From: an uncultured Pseudomonadota bacterium
GTDB lineage: Bacteria; Pseudomonadota; Gammaproteobacteria; Burkholderiales; SG8-39
Length of the DNA stretch: 5,845 nt
Assembly (NCBI GenBank): GCA_903864555.1
Contig: CAIPGJ010000223.1
Coordinates: 1-5,845 of the forward strand
Direction of reading: 5' to 3'
The notes beneath the pieces were generated by a model that was not told the DNA's origin, did not search any database, and saw nothing but the letters and a program-made list of their open reading frames with translations. Positions 1 through 5,511 of this stretch are shown here, piece after piece (within the stretch, counting starts at the first letter, position 1; each line of letters begins with the position of its first letter). Position numbers and translations under genes: made by a program.

Positions 1-498
1 GCCTTTGCCGGCGCCGCCAAGGTGGGCGTGGAGGCCGAATGCGCGGTGCTGCTGAGCCGGGACCTGCAGGGACCGGGGGTCACCGTCACCGATGCGCTGG
101 CCGCGGTGGAAGGCTACTTCCCGGCCATCGAGATCGTGCCGCAGGGCGGCGGGCCACGCAATGTGCCGCACCGCACGCTGACCGGCAAGTTCAATGGCGG
201 CATCGTACTGGGCACCCCGCTCACCTCGAAGCACGGCCTGGACATCGGGCTGGAAGGTGCGGTGATCCGCGTCAACGGCGTGCCACTGGCCACCGGCACT
301 ACCGTCAACATCATGGGCAGCCCGCTGGTGGCCGTGGCCGAGATCGCCAATCGTCTGGGTGAAGCCGGCCTCGGCCTCAAGGCGGGCATGGTGCTGATGA
401 CCGGCACCATCACCGGCATGACTCCGGTGGCCATCGGCGATTACGTCGAGGCCGCCTTTTCGCGCCTGGGCACGGCTGCCGTGCACATGGTGGCCTGA
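1..498 (+). CDS. 2-keto-4-pentenoate hydratase family protein, C-terminal part (5' end outside window)
   Basis: The reading frame is open from base 1 and ends at TGA 496-498, leaving 165 residues of a protein whose family usually has about 250-270; the start lies before the window. The fragment matches my memory of the FAH-superfamily hydratase/decarboxylase branch (2-keto-4-pentenoate hydratase, 4-oxalocrotonate decarboxylase). It has an EAE pair at fragment residues 11 and 13 and a later Glu in PAIEIV (residue 43), the three acidic residues that bind Mg2+ in this family. A late KAGMVLMTGTITG...GD segment closes the fold. Such enzymes add water to, or decarboxylate, 2-hydroxydienoates in meta-cleavage pathways for aromatic compounds, in the cytoplasm. 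The adjacent Bug receptor suggests a catabolic operon. Hydratase cannot be told from decarboxylase without the N-terminus. An internal GTG at 22 is not the real start. Confidence 0.85.
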   Translation, partial: AFAGAAKVGVEAECAVLLSRDLQGPGVTVTDALAAVEGYFPAIEIVPQGGGPRNVPHRTLTGKFNGGIVLGTPLTSKHGLDIGLEGAVIRVNGVPLATGTTVNIMGSPLVAVAEIANRLGEAGLGLKAGMVLMTGTITGMTPVAIGDYVEAAFSRLGTAAVHMVA

Positions 499-536
499 AC
501 ACCTTGTCAGTCTGCAATTGAAACCACAGTGCTCAA

Positions 537-546
537 AGGAAGAAGG
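537..546 (+). promoter_or_regulatory. Shine-Dalgarno deciding the Bug receptor start at 556
   Basis: AGGAAGAAGG lies 9 nt before ATG 556. The longer reading from GTG 529 would place this purine tract inside the coding region and put nine charged or polar residues ahead of the signal peptide. ATG 556 is therefore preferred. ATG 565 is a less well placed alternative. Confidence 0.7.
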
Positions 547-555
547 AATACCCCA

Positions 556-1527
556 ATGCGTTCAATGACAACCTGTGTCCTGCTGGGACTTGCAACCGTT
601 TCGGGCGGCGCCCTGGCACAGTCGGCCGGCAACTGGCCCACCAAGCCGGTGCGCATGGTGCTGGCTTTCGGCGGCCCCGGCGGCGCGCCCGACGTCTTCA
701 TGCGCCTGATCGCCCCCAAGCTGGGTGAAGTGTGGGGGCAGCCGGTGGTGGTCGATCCGCGCTCCGGCGCTGGCGGCATCATCGGCATGGAAGTGGTGGC
801 CAAGGCCCCTGCCGACGGCTACAGCTACGTGATGAACAGTCCGGCCCACGTGATCAACCCGGCCCTCTACGACAAGATGCCCTACGACACCGACAAGACC
901 TTCGCTTCGGTATCACTGATGTGCGAAACGCCCAACATCGTGGTGATCCACCCCTCGGTGCCGGCGCGCTCCATCAAGGAATTGATCGCCTATGGACGCG
1001 CCAATCCGGGCGCGCTCAACTTTGGCTCGGCCGGCAACGGCTCGTCGCAGCATCTTTCCGGCGAACTGTTCGCCAAGATGGCCAATGTGAAAATGACCCA
1101 TGTCCCCTACAAGAGCGGTCCTTCCGCCGTAACCGACCTGGTTGGTGGCCGCCTGCAACTCACCTTCGGCGCTGGTTCCTCCATGCCCATGGTGCGCGCC
1201 GGCAAGCTGATCGCGCTGGGCGTCACCACCGCGCGCCGCTCCAGTTCGCTGCCGGACATCCCGACGGTGGCAGAAGCGGGGCTGCCCGGCTACTCGGCCT
1301 CGGCCTGGTATGGCCTGTTTGCGCCCATGGGCACGAGCAAGGCCATCCTCGAGAAAGTCGCCGCCGACACCACACGCGTGAGCCGGCTGCCTGAATACAA
1401 GGACAAGTTTGCCGAGGGCCTGATCGAACCGATCGGTGGTACACCAGCCGAACTGGATACCTTCCTGCAGACGGAGAAGGCGAAGTGGACGGTGATCGTC
1501 AAGGAATCCGGCGCCCGGGCCAACTAG
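556..1527 (+). CDS. Bug/TctC-family tripartite tricarboxylate transporter substrate-binding protein
   Basis: This is a 323-aa protein, the usual length for Bug receptors. The signal peptide is MRSMTTCVLLGLATVSGGALA, with an ALA|Q cleavage site at residues 21/22. The mature part opens with WPTKPVRMVLAFGGPGG, the family's 'yPskPIrlVvpfpPGG' strand and loop, followed by a QPVVVDPRSGAGG segment (family: NrpGAGG), DGYSYVMNSP, and later INFGSAGNG-like, HVPYKSGPSAVTDL and IPTVAEAGLPGY blocks in the expected order. It should bind a carboxylate or related ligand in the periplasm and pass it to a TctAB-type membrane pair or act as a sensor. No tctA or tctB is visible here, as is common for orphan Bug genes. 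It lies 57 bp after the hydratase gene on the same strand with no obvious terminator between, so co-transcription is likely. The ligand cannot be read from the sequence; an aromatic ring-cleavage intermediate or parent acid is an inference from context. Confidence 0.93.
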   Translation: MRSMTTCVLLGLATVSGGALAQSAGNWPTKPVRMVLAFGGPGGAPDVFMRLIAPKLGEVWGQPVVVDPRSGAGGIIGMEVVAKAPADGYSYVMNSPAHVINPALYDKMPYDTDKTFASVSLMCETPNIVVIHPSVPARSIKELIAYGRANPGALNFGSAGNGSSQHLSGELFAKMANVKMTHVPYKSGPSAVTDLVGGRLQLTFGAGSSMPMVRAGKLIALGVTTARRSSSLPDIPTVAEAGLPGYSASAWYGLFAPMGTSKAILEKVAADTTRVSRLPEYKDKFAEGLIEPIGGTPAELDTFLQTEKAKWTVIVKESGARAN

Positions 1528-1558
1528 GCCAGGCACGCCGGCCGGCACACCGTCTGGC
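1528..1558 (+). terminator. Weak hairpin directly after the Bug gene
   Basis: GCCAG (1528-1532) can pair with CTGGC (1554-1558) around a GC-rich loop that contains the palindrome CCGGCCGG. It directly follows the stop codon, but there is no T tract, so it is at best a weak or Rho-assisted terminator. The structured repeat downstream may do the job instead. Confidence 0.25.
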
Positions 1559-1623
1559 GGAATACGAAGCCGCTCACGGGTGCTTTGCCGATGTCCGGGA
1601 AGACGAGGCTCCAGCGCGGTTTA

Positions 1624-1868
1624 CCCCCTTGTCAAAGGGGGCCGACTCGTGAGCGCAGCGAACGAGCGGGGGGATTTTCTCCCGTTGCCTTGATCGTTCG
1701 CCAGTCATGACCGGACGCGGGCCCTGAGTGTTGTCCAGTGCTACCCATCTGCAAGGCAACAGCCGTGCTCAGGGTTCATGCCATGTCGACAAAGGGCCAT
1801 GAGACCCGCCTGGCTGGCCAAAATCCCCCCGCTGGCCTGCGGCCAGTCTGCCCCCTTTGACAAGGGGG
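1624..1868. repeat. 245-bp structured repeat, copy A (MITE-like, terminal inverted repeats)
   Basis: The element begins CCCCCTTGTCAAAGGGGG (1624-1641), an 18-nt hairpin with a 7-bp stem and GTCA loop, and ends with its reverse complement CCCCCTTTGACAAGGGGG (1851-1868). The terminal inverted repeat continues inward to GCGGGGGGATTTT on the left (to about 1678) and its complement on the right (from about 1820). Each arm carries a second, different hairpin: CTCGT...ACGAG on the left (1647-1667) and CTGGCC-TGC-GGCCAG on the right (1832-1846). Aligned without gaps to 5557-5801 at a constant offset of 3933, it differs at 14 of 245 positions, all between 1685 and 1849. No credible protein is encoded, so if mobile it would need a transposase supplied elsewhere. 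It sits between the convergent 3' ends of the Bug and cyclase genes. Confidence 0.9.
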
Positions 1869-1896
1869 TTAACACCCTCGCCCCTGCCGCGCCGGC

Positions 1897-1915
1897 TTCG
1901 CCGGACATCGGCGAA
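1897..1915 (-). terminator. Possible terminator hairpin after the cyclase gene
   Basis: TTCGCCG, a 5-nt loop GACAT and CGGCGAA form a perfect 7-bp stem starting 8 nt past the cyclase stop codon when read on the minus strand. There is no following T run. It overlaps the right outer arm of repeat copy A, so it may be part of the repeat rather than a dedicated terminator. Confidence 0.35.
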
Positions 1916-1922
1916 GCACCGC

Positions 1923-3050
1923 TTACTTCGGGGTGTGGACGTAAAGGCGATTGCGCCCCGCATCCTTGGCCATGTAGAGCGCGCGGTCCGCTGCATCGAC
2001 CAGCTCGTGTGCCCCCATCCTGGGTTCCGGCACCAGGGTTGCCACACCGATGCTGACGGTGACCCGTCCGGCCACCGGCGAAGCGGCATGCGGCAGATCC
2101 ATATCCCACAGGGCATCGAGCAGGACTTTGGCCACCGCCAGCGCGCCTTCTTCGTTGGTGTCGGACAGGATCACGGCAAGTTCCTCACCGCCATAGCGCG
2201 CCAGCAGGTCCGGTGAACGCTTCAACCGCGAATGCACCACCTTGCACACGGCCTTGAGGCACTCGTCCCCGGCCAGATGTCCATAATGGTCGTTGTAGAG
2301 TTTGAAGTGGTCGATATCTATCATCAGCAGGGACAGCGGCTGCCGATCACGCGCAGCGCGACGCCACTCCAGCACCAGACGCTCATCGAAATGTCGCCGG
2401 TTGGCGATCCCCAGCAGGCCATCGGTCTTGGAGAGTGACTCCAACCGCAGATTGAGTGCCTGCAATTCCGCCGTCCGTTGGGCCACCCGCTCTTCCAGGC
2501 GGGCATTGGCCGTCACCAGCGCCCGGTTCTGCTCCACCAGCACGCGGTAGAGGTTCCTCATTGCCTCGAGCAATGCGCCGACACTGCCTTCGCCGACCTT
2601 GCTCGCGCATGCTTCGTAAGCGGCCTCAGCCGTGGCCCCCTGTGCGATCAGGGTGACCTGCTGCGCCATCTCCCTGTCCTCACCCAGGATATGAAAGACC
2701 AGCCAGCCACACAGAAAATCATGCAGGGTATGGGCGGCATCGGGAACCAGGCCACGCGATGACCACATCACGGCCAGTTGTTCGACGAACTGCTCATGAT
2801 GCTCGTGATGGAGCCGGCGGTGCCGGGGATCGACGCCGGCACGAGCCGACAATTCCTCTTCCTCGGAAAAATGCAGCCTGGCGTAGGCGGTCAGGTCGTC
2901 GAAAATCGTGCTCAGGCCGATGTCGTCCTCACCGGTGGCGCTGACCAGTGCATCGCCCAGTGTGTTGATCAGGTTCACCAGCTGGTGATGCTGGGCATCG
3001 ACCGCTGCCAGACCGGTCTCGAAATGTTCACTCCACTCGAATGCATTCAT
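1923..3050 (-). CDS. Hemerythrin-GGDEF diguanylate cyclase
   Basis: This is a 375-aa cytoplasmic two-domain protein with no membrane segment. Residues 1-130 form a bacteriohemerythrin domain. It has VDAQH (H21), HFSEE (H60, E64), HRRLH (H77, H81) and HILGED (H120, D125), which supply all seven expected di-iron ligands, so it should bind O2 or sense redox or NO state. A predicted coiled-coil linker follows at about 170-207 (LEERVAQRTAELQALNLRL). A GGDEF domain fills about 208-375: MIDIDHFK (metal Asp245/247), NDHYGH, active site RYGGEEL (GGEEL at 287-291) and, five residues upstream, RSPD (278-281) as the RxxD inhibitory c-di-GMP site. It should make c-di-GMP from two GTP under control of oxygen or redox. 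ATG 3050 has a strong Shine-Dalgarno; an upstream in-frame extension to 3254 has no domain and is not used. Transcription is probably separate from the transporter gene 252 bp upstream, though read-through is possible. Confidence 0.95.
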   Translation of the reverse strand: MNAFEWSEHFETGLAAVDAQHHQLVNLINTLGDALVSATGEDDIGLSTIFDDLTAYARLHFSEEEELSARAGVDPRHRRLHHEHHEQFVEQLAVMWSSRGLVPDAAHTLHDFLCGWLVFHILGEDREMAQQVTLIAQGATAEAAYEACASKVGEGSVGALLEAMRNLYRVLVEQNRALVTANARLEERVAQRTAELQALNLRLESLSKTDGLLGIANRRHFDERLVLEWRRAARDRQPLSLLMIDIDHFKLYNDHYGHLAGDECLKAVCKVVHSRLKRSPDLLARYGGEELAVILSDTNEEGALAVAKVLLDALWDMDLPHAASPVAGRVTVSIGVATLVPEPRMGAHELVDAADRALYMAKDAGRNRLYVHTPK

Positions 3051-3302
3051 CAACAGACCTCCCCTCTGCCCATCGCTACGGTTGAAGTCTGAGCCACGAT
3101 GGTGGTGGCATGAAGAACGCCATCCACTGGTCCGGCAGTTCCCGACCCCGGAGTTAAAGTGATGCAGCCCGAATGGCGTTTGATTCAGGTCAATCCGGAT
3201 GAAAACAGCAGGAATCTTTGCCGAAAGGCCGCGGCATCTGCCCAACCGGACCAATCCGGAACCAAACAGATTGCCTGTTCACATCGACAGCACAGGCCTG
3301 TG
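3051..3302. promoter_or_regulatory. 252-bp intergenic region upstream of the cyclase, with repeated CAATCCGGA
   Basis: This stretch between the transporter stop and the cyclase start presumably holds the cyclase promoter, but I could not assign a convincing -35/-10 pair. The nonamer CAATCCGGA occurs at 3191-3199 and 3252-3260, 61 bp apart, and a related CAACCGGA lies at 3243-3250. A 12-nt perfect palindrome CACAGGCCTGTG (3291-3302) directly abuts the transporter stop codon. These could be operator sites, but no regulator is encoded nearby. Confidence 0.35.
3058..3067 (-). promoter_or_regulatory. Shine-Dalgarno of the cyclase gene
   Basis: On the minus strand AGAGGGGAGG ends 7 nt before ATG 3050. 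This fixes the start at MNAFEWSEHF, which is where hemerythrin domains normally begin, rather than 68 codons upstream. Confidence 0.8.
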
Positions 3303-4475
3303 TCAGCCACCCGCTTCCCGCAGCAAGCCGCGCCATTGGGCGCGCATGTAGCGGGCCCCCACCACCATCACCACGCCCATGCCGGCAAACACCACGCCCA
3401 CACCAAACACACCGCCGATGACACCGGCGGCCAGCGGGACAATGGTCTGCATGCCGTTGAGCAGCGACAGGCGCAGCCCCAGCACCTCGCCCTCGCGTCC
3501 GGGCGGCGAGGCCTCGTTCATGAGGGCCAATGCCAGCGGCGCACCGACGCCCAGCACCAGTCCGGCGGCAAAGCTGATCAGCGCCAGTGTCACCACATTC
3601 GAGAACAGCGGCATCAGCATCAGGCCGATGCCGGTGGCCGCCACCGAATACATCATCAGCGGCTTGGGGGCGATGCGGCGCGTCACCGCGGGCGCCAGGC
3701 CACGCGAGAGCACCGTGGCGATGGACAGGGCGCTCACCACCATGCCGATCTCCGAGGCCGAGAGTCCGATGTAGGTGCCATACACAGGCATCAGGAAGTT
3801 GTAGAAGTTCAGCGCCACGAAGGCCAGCACCGCGCCGGCAAAGATGCCGCGCATCAGCGGCGGCTTGAGCAGATCCAGGGCATTGCGCTTGCCCGTGTCC
3901 TCGGTGCCGGCCTTGCCATGGCTGGCCCCGGGCAGGAAACGGATGGCGCCGGTGGCAATCACCGCCACCGACAGCAGCGGCAGTGATGCCAGCAGCAGGA
4001 AGGTGTTGGCGTGCCCCATGCCGTCGATGGCGAAACCGGTCACCAGCGGCGCGATGAAATTGGCCACCGAGTTGGCCTGCATGGACAGGCTGTAATTGCC
4101 GACCTTGTCATTGGCGGTGCTGTGGCGGCCAACCTGCTGGTGGCCGCTGACCACGAAGATGTTGTAGCAGGTGCCGATCACCAGGCTGACCACGAAGAGT
4201 GCGCCGAGGTCACGCCAGACCCAGGCGGTGGCCGCTCCACCGGTCATCAGCAAGGCAGCCAGCAGCAACGGCAGTCGCGCGCCGTGCCCGTCAAACCAGC
4301 GCCCCATGGCCACCGAGGTGAAGGCCACCGGCGCCGAAAACAAGGCCGCCAGTACACCGACCATGGTGGGCGAGGCCCCCAGCGACACCGCGGTGAGCAG
4401 CACACACAGGTTGCACCCCCGGAACACCACGTGGTTGGTGGAGGTGATGATGATCAGCAGATGCAGTTGCTTCAA
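3303..4475 (-). CDS. MFS transporter (12 TM), 5' end possibly frameshifted
   Basis: Read from TTG 4475 this gives 390 residues with alternating hydrophobic stretches consistent with two six-helix halves. TM1 begins at once with LHLLIIITSTNHVVF. The loop between TM2 and TM3 has a degenerate MFS motif A, GRWFDGHGAR (58-67). A hydrophilic central loop covers about 179-208. A second-half SRGLAPAVTRRIAPK loop is the counterpart of motif A. It should be a proton-driven inner-membrane exporter or importer of small molecules; the substrate is unknown. The start is doubtful: no good Shine-Dalgarno precedes TTG 4475, and an ATG with AGGAG lies at 4536 in another frame, with residues leading naturally into this protein if one base is removed near 4473-4476. 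It may therefore be a natural frameshift, a sequence error or a true TTG start. The body of the gene is intact. Confidence 0.85.
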   Translation of the reverse strand: MKQLHLLIIITSTNHVVFRGCNLCVLLTAVSLGASPTMVGVLAALFSAPVAFTSVAMGRWFDGHGARLPLLLAALLMTGGAATAWVWRDLGALFVVSLVIGTCYNIFVVSGHQQVGRHSTANDKVGNYSLSMQANSVANFIAPLVTGFAIDGMGHANTFLLLASLPLLSVAVIATGAIRFLPGASHGKAGTEDTGKRNALDLLKPPLMRGIFAGAVLAFVALNFYNFLMPVYGTYIGLSASEIGMVVSALSIATVLSRGLAPAVTRRIAPKPLMMYSVAATGIGLMLMPLFSNVVTLALISFAAGLVLGVGAPLALALMNEASPPGREGEVLGLRLSLLNGMQTIVPLAAGVIGGVFGVGVVFAGMGVVMVVGARYMRAQWRGLLREAGG

Positions 4476-4536
4476 GTGGGGCAGCCCCGGTGGACGCGTT
4501 CTCGAACGCGTTGGTCGTCGTTATTGTTGTGCTCAT
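4476..4536 (-). other. Probable out-of-frame 5' end of the MFS gene
   Basis: ATG 4536-4534 is preceded by AGGAG (4541-4545) with a 4-nt gap. It opens MSTTITTTNAFENASTGAAPL, a plausible short cytoplasmic N-terminus, then runs out of frame with the transporter. At CCACTTGAAG, deleting one base (CTTGAAG to CTGAAG) would join ...AAPL directly to KQLHLLIIITS. In the transporter frame a TAA near the start of this segment blocks any longer in-frame reading, and no ATG is available there. Confidence 0.5.
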
Positions 4537-4733
4537 GCCGCTCCTGGCATTGCCGCCGCCGCAACGCTTGCGCTCAGCGGGCCCCGGAAGCCCAGGGGGA
4601 AAATTTTAACCTGCATTCCAAGCAGACCCGACAACTGGCACAGGCAGTCACCTACGGCAGTAAGGAACGAGCGCCGACACAGGCCTGCGCAAAGGTGGCG
4701 TTTAATGGGAGTTCCTCCAGGTAAGGAATCAAC
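4537..4733. promoter_or_regulatory. Divergent intergenic region between the MFS gene and the small ORF
   Basis: This region must hold the transporter promoter on the minus strand. The only marked AT-rich patch in this GC-rich sequence is AAAATTTTAA near 4600-4610. Read on the minus strand it gives TTAAAATTTT, a possible -10 region, but the nearest -35-like TTGTCG is about 20 bp away, too far for a good sigma-70 site. CACAGGCCTG (4678-4687) repeats the sequence next to the transporter's stop codon at 3291-3300. No RNA gene was recognised. Confidence 0.3.
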
Positions 4734-4945
4734 ATGGCCCATTCCGAACACAACACGCCGGAGAAAAGCACGACGATCAGCCCGTTCGCCACCATCGCGA
4801 GGAACAACAGGCGCTGGTGCTGCGGGTAATCAAGGAGGGCCTCGCGGCCGATTTCCTTGCCTGGCTCAAGGACGGCATCATTTCCAAAGGTTCCGGCGAG
4901 TGGCGCATACCTCCCTTCTCCCCAGGATCACAGCTGGTCCACTGA
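4734..4945 (+). pseudogene. Small unrecognised gene, apparently frameshifted
   Basis: ATG 4734 follows TAAGGAATCAAC, a fair Shine-Dalgarno (AAGGA). It encodes 31 residues (MAHSEHNTPEKSTTISPFAT...) before TAA 4827-4829. Just before that, a different frame entered at GAG 4799 gives 48 protein-like residues (EEQQALVLRVIKEGLAADFL, then AWLKDGIISKGSGEWRIPPF) ending at TGA 4943-4945. That frame has no start codon of its own because a TAA closes it upstream of 4734. One missing base near 4797-4800 (ATCGCGAGG, perhaps once ATCGCCGAGG) would fuse both parts into a protein of about 70 residues. The second half looks like real helical protein; the end of the first part (RNNRRWCCG) does not. I do not recognise the family. 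It may be a remnant, a sequence error or chance. Confidence 0.4.
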
Positions 4946-5136
4946 GGATGCATCGCGGGTGAGGGGGAAGTCCCGCCCGGAGACGTCACCGCTGCCCATA
5001 CTGCTACGCCGCGTCATGTAGGCGACCTGCGTCAGCGCCGGTGACCGATGGCGCCAGACAGGCCCAGGCACGATGGTAGAGCCATCAGGGTCCTGGCCAG
5101 TGCACCGGAGAGGATCGACTTTCCCCCAACCCGCAC

Positions 5137-5142
5137 AAGGAG
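5137..5142 (+). promoter_or_regulatory. Shine-Dalgarno of the DUF883-like gene
   Basis: AAGGAG lies 6 nt before ATG 5149, an almost ideal ribosome binding site. It strongly supports this short gene being translated. Confidence 0.8.
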
Positions 5143-5148
5143 AATTAC

Positions 5149-5427
5149 ATGGAAGACAACGCAGGCGCCATTGGCCGCATGGGCACATCCACCGGCCAGC
5201 GCGAAAAAAGCAATGACTCCGCCCATGACAGCATCACCAACATCAACCAGAAGGCCCATGCCGCCGTCGACCACGCCTCGGAAGTGGCCACGCAGACAGC
5301 GGACTGGCTGAGCACCTCGCAGAAGGACATCACGCACAAGACCTGCACCTACGTCCAGGCCAAACCGATGCGTTCGATCGGGATGACCTTCGCGGCAGGC
5401 TTCGTGCTGGCCAAACTGCTGCGCTGA
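5149..5427 (+). CDS. DUF883/ElaB/YqjD-like small membrane-anchored protein
   Basis: This 92-aa protein has a hydrophilic, predicted helical N-terminal three quarters (residues 1-72, rich in Ala, Ser, Thr, Asp, Gln). A single C-terminal hydrophobic anchor follows, PMRSIGMTFAAGFVLAKLLR (73-92). The layout and the closing 'GF-L-LLR' pattern match the DUF883 family, whose E. coli members ElaB and YqjD sit in the inner membrane, associate with ribosomes and rise in stationary phase. The N-terminal AHDSITNINQKAHAAVDHAS and WLSTSQKDITHKTCTYVQAK stretches fit the amphipathic family helix. It stands alone on the plus strand between an apparently broken small gene and repeat copy B. The family assignment is by pattern and rather divergent; the role in stress or ribosome hibernation is inferred from relatives only. 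Confidence 0.8.
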   Translation: MEDNAGAIGRMGTSTGQREKSNDSAHDSITNINQKAHAAVDHASEVATQTADWLSTSQKDITHKTCTYVQAKPMRSIGMTFAAGFVLAKLLR

Positions 5428-5493
5428 ATACGGCATCGTCTCGGGATCTGCACCCGGTTCCGGAAAGCGGGCACAGCAGGGCTGCCGGTGTGG

Positions 5494-5508
5494 CCCCCTT
5501 GTCAAAGG
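5494..5508 (+). repeat. Solo partial end of the structured repeat
   Basis: CCCCCTTGTCAAAGG is identical to the first 15 nt of the 18-nt terminal hairpin of the 245-bp repeat. It lies 48 nt before copy B and then diverges. It could be a truncated end of a third copy or a remnant of nested insertion. It lies 66 nt after the DUF883-like stop codon and could form only a 4-bp stem, so a terminator role is weak. Confidence 0.6.
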
Positions 5509-5511
5509 CTG

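Larger units (their letters stand above)
1579..1920. repeat. Outer inverted repeat around repeat copy A
   Basis: GGTGCTTTGCCGATGTCCGG (1579-1598) is the reverse complement of CCGGACATCGGCGAAGCACC (1901-1920) at 19 of 20 positions. These arms lie 25 nt and 32 nt outside the core element (1624-1868). Either the mobile or duplicated unit is larger than the core, or the core inserted into an older palindromic repeat. A diverged relative of the right outer arm sits left of copy B (5512-5556), which favours an outer module belonging to the same family. Confidence 0.6.

Noticed and set aside
529..555. GTG start nine codons upstream for the Bug receptor
   Set aside because: The strong Shine-Dalgarno at 537-546 sits inside this extension, and the signal peptide begins naturally at ATG 556.
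3051..3254. 68-residue N-terminal extension of the hemerythrin-GGDEF protein
   Set aside because: The extension has no family resemblance and is Arg/Ser/His-rich non-coding-like sequence. ATG 3050 has an excellent Shine-Dalgarno and begins at the usual hemerythrin start.
3159..3986. Long plus-strand ORF of 275 codons rich in His and Gln
   Set aside because: It lies opposite the MFS gene. Its HHHHHAHAGKHHAH-type composition is what the complement of GC-rich membrane-protein codons gives, with no domain and no ribosome binding site.
4473..4480. Programmed +1 frameshift of the prfB type at CTTGAAG
   Set aside because: There is no in-frame stop codon after CTT and no internal Shine-Dalgarno at the right distance, so a simple indel or alternative start explains it better.
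4171..4962. Plus-strand ORF of 263 codons spanning the MFS start and the intergenic region
   Set aside because: Its composition is low-complexity (TTRRRKARRSARSPPSRG), it shadows the transporter, and it has no recognisable domain.
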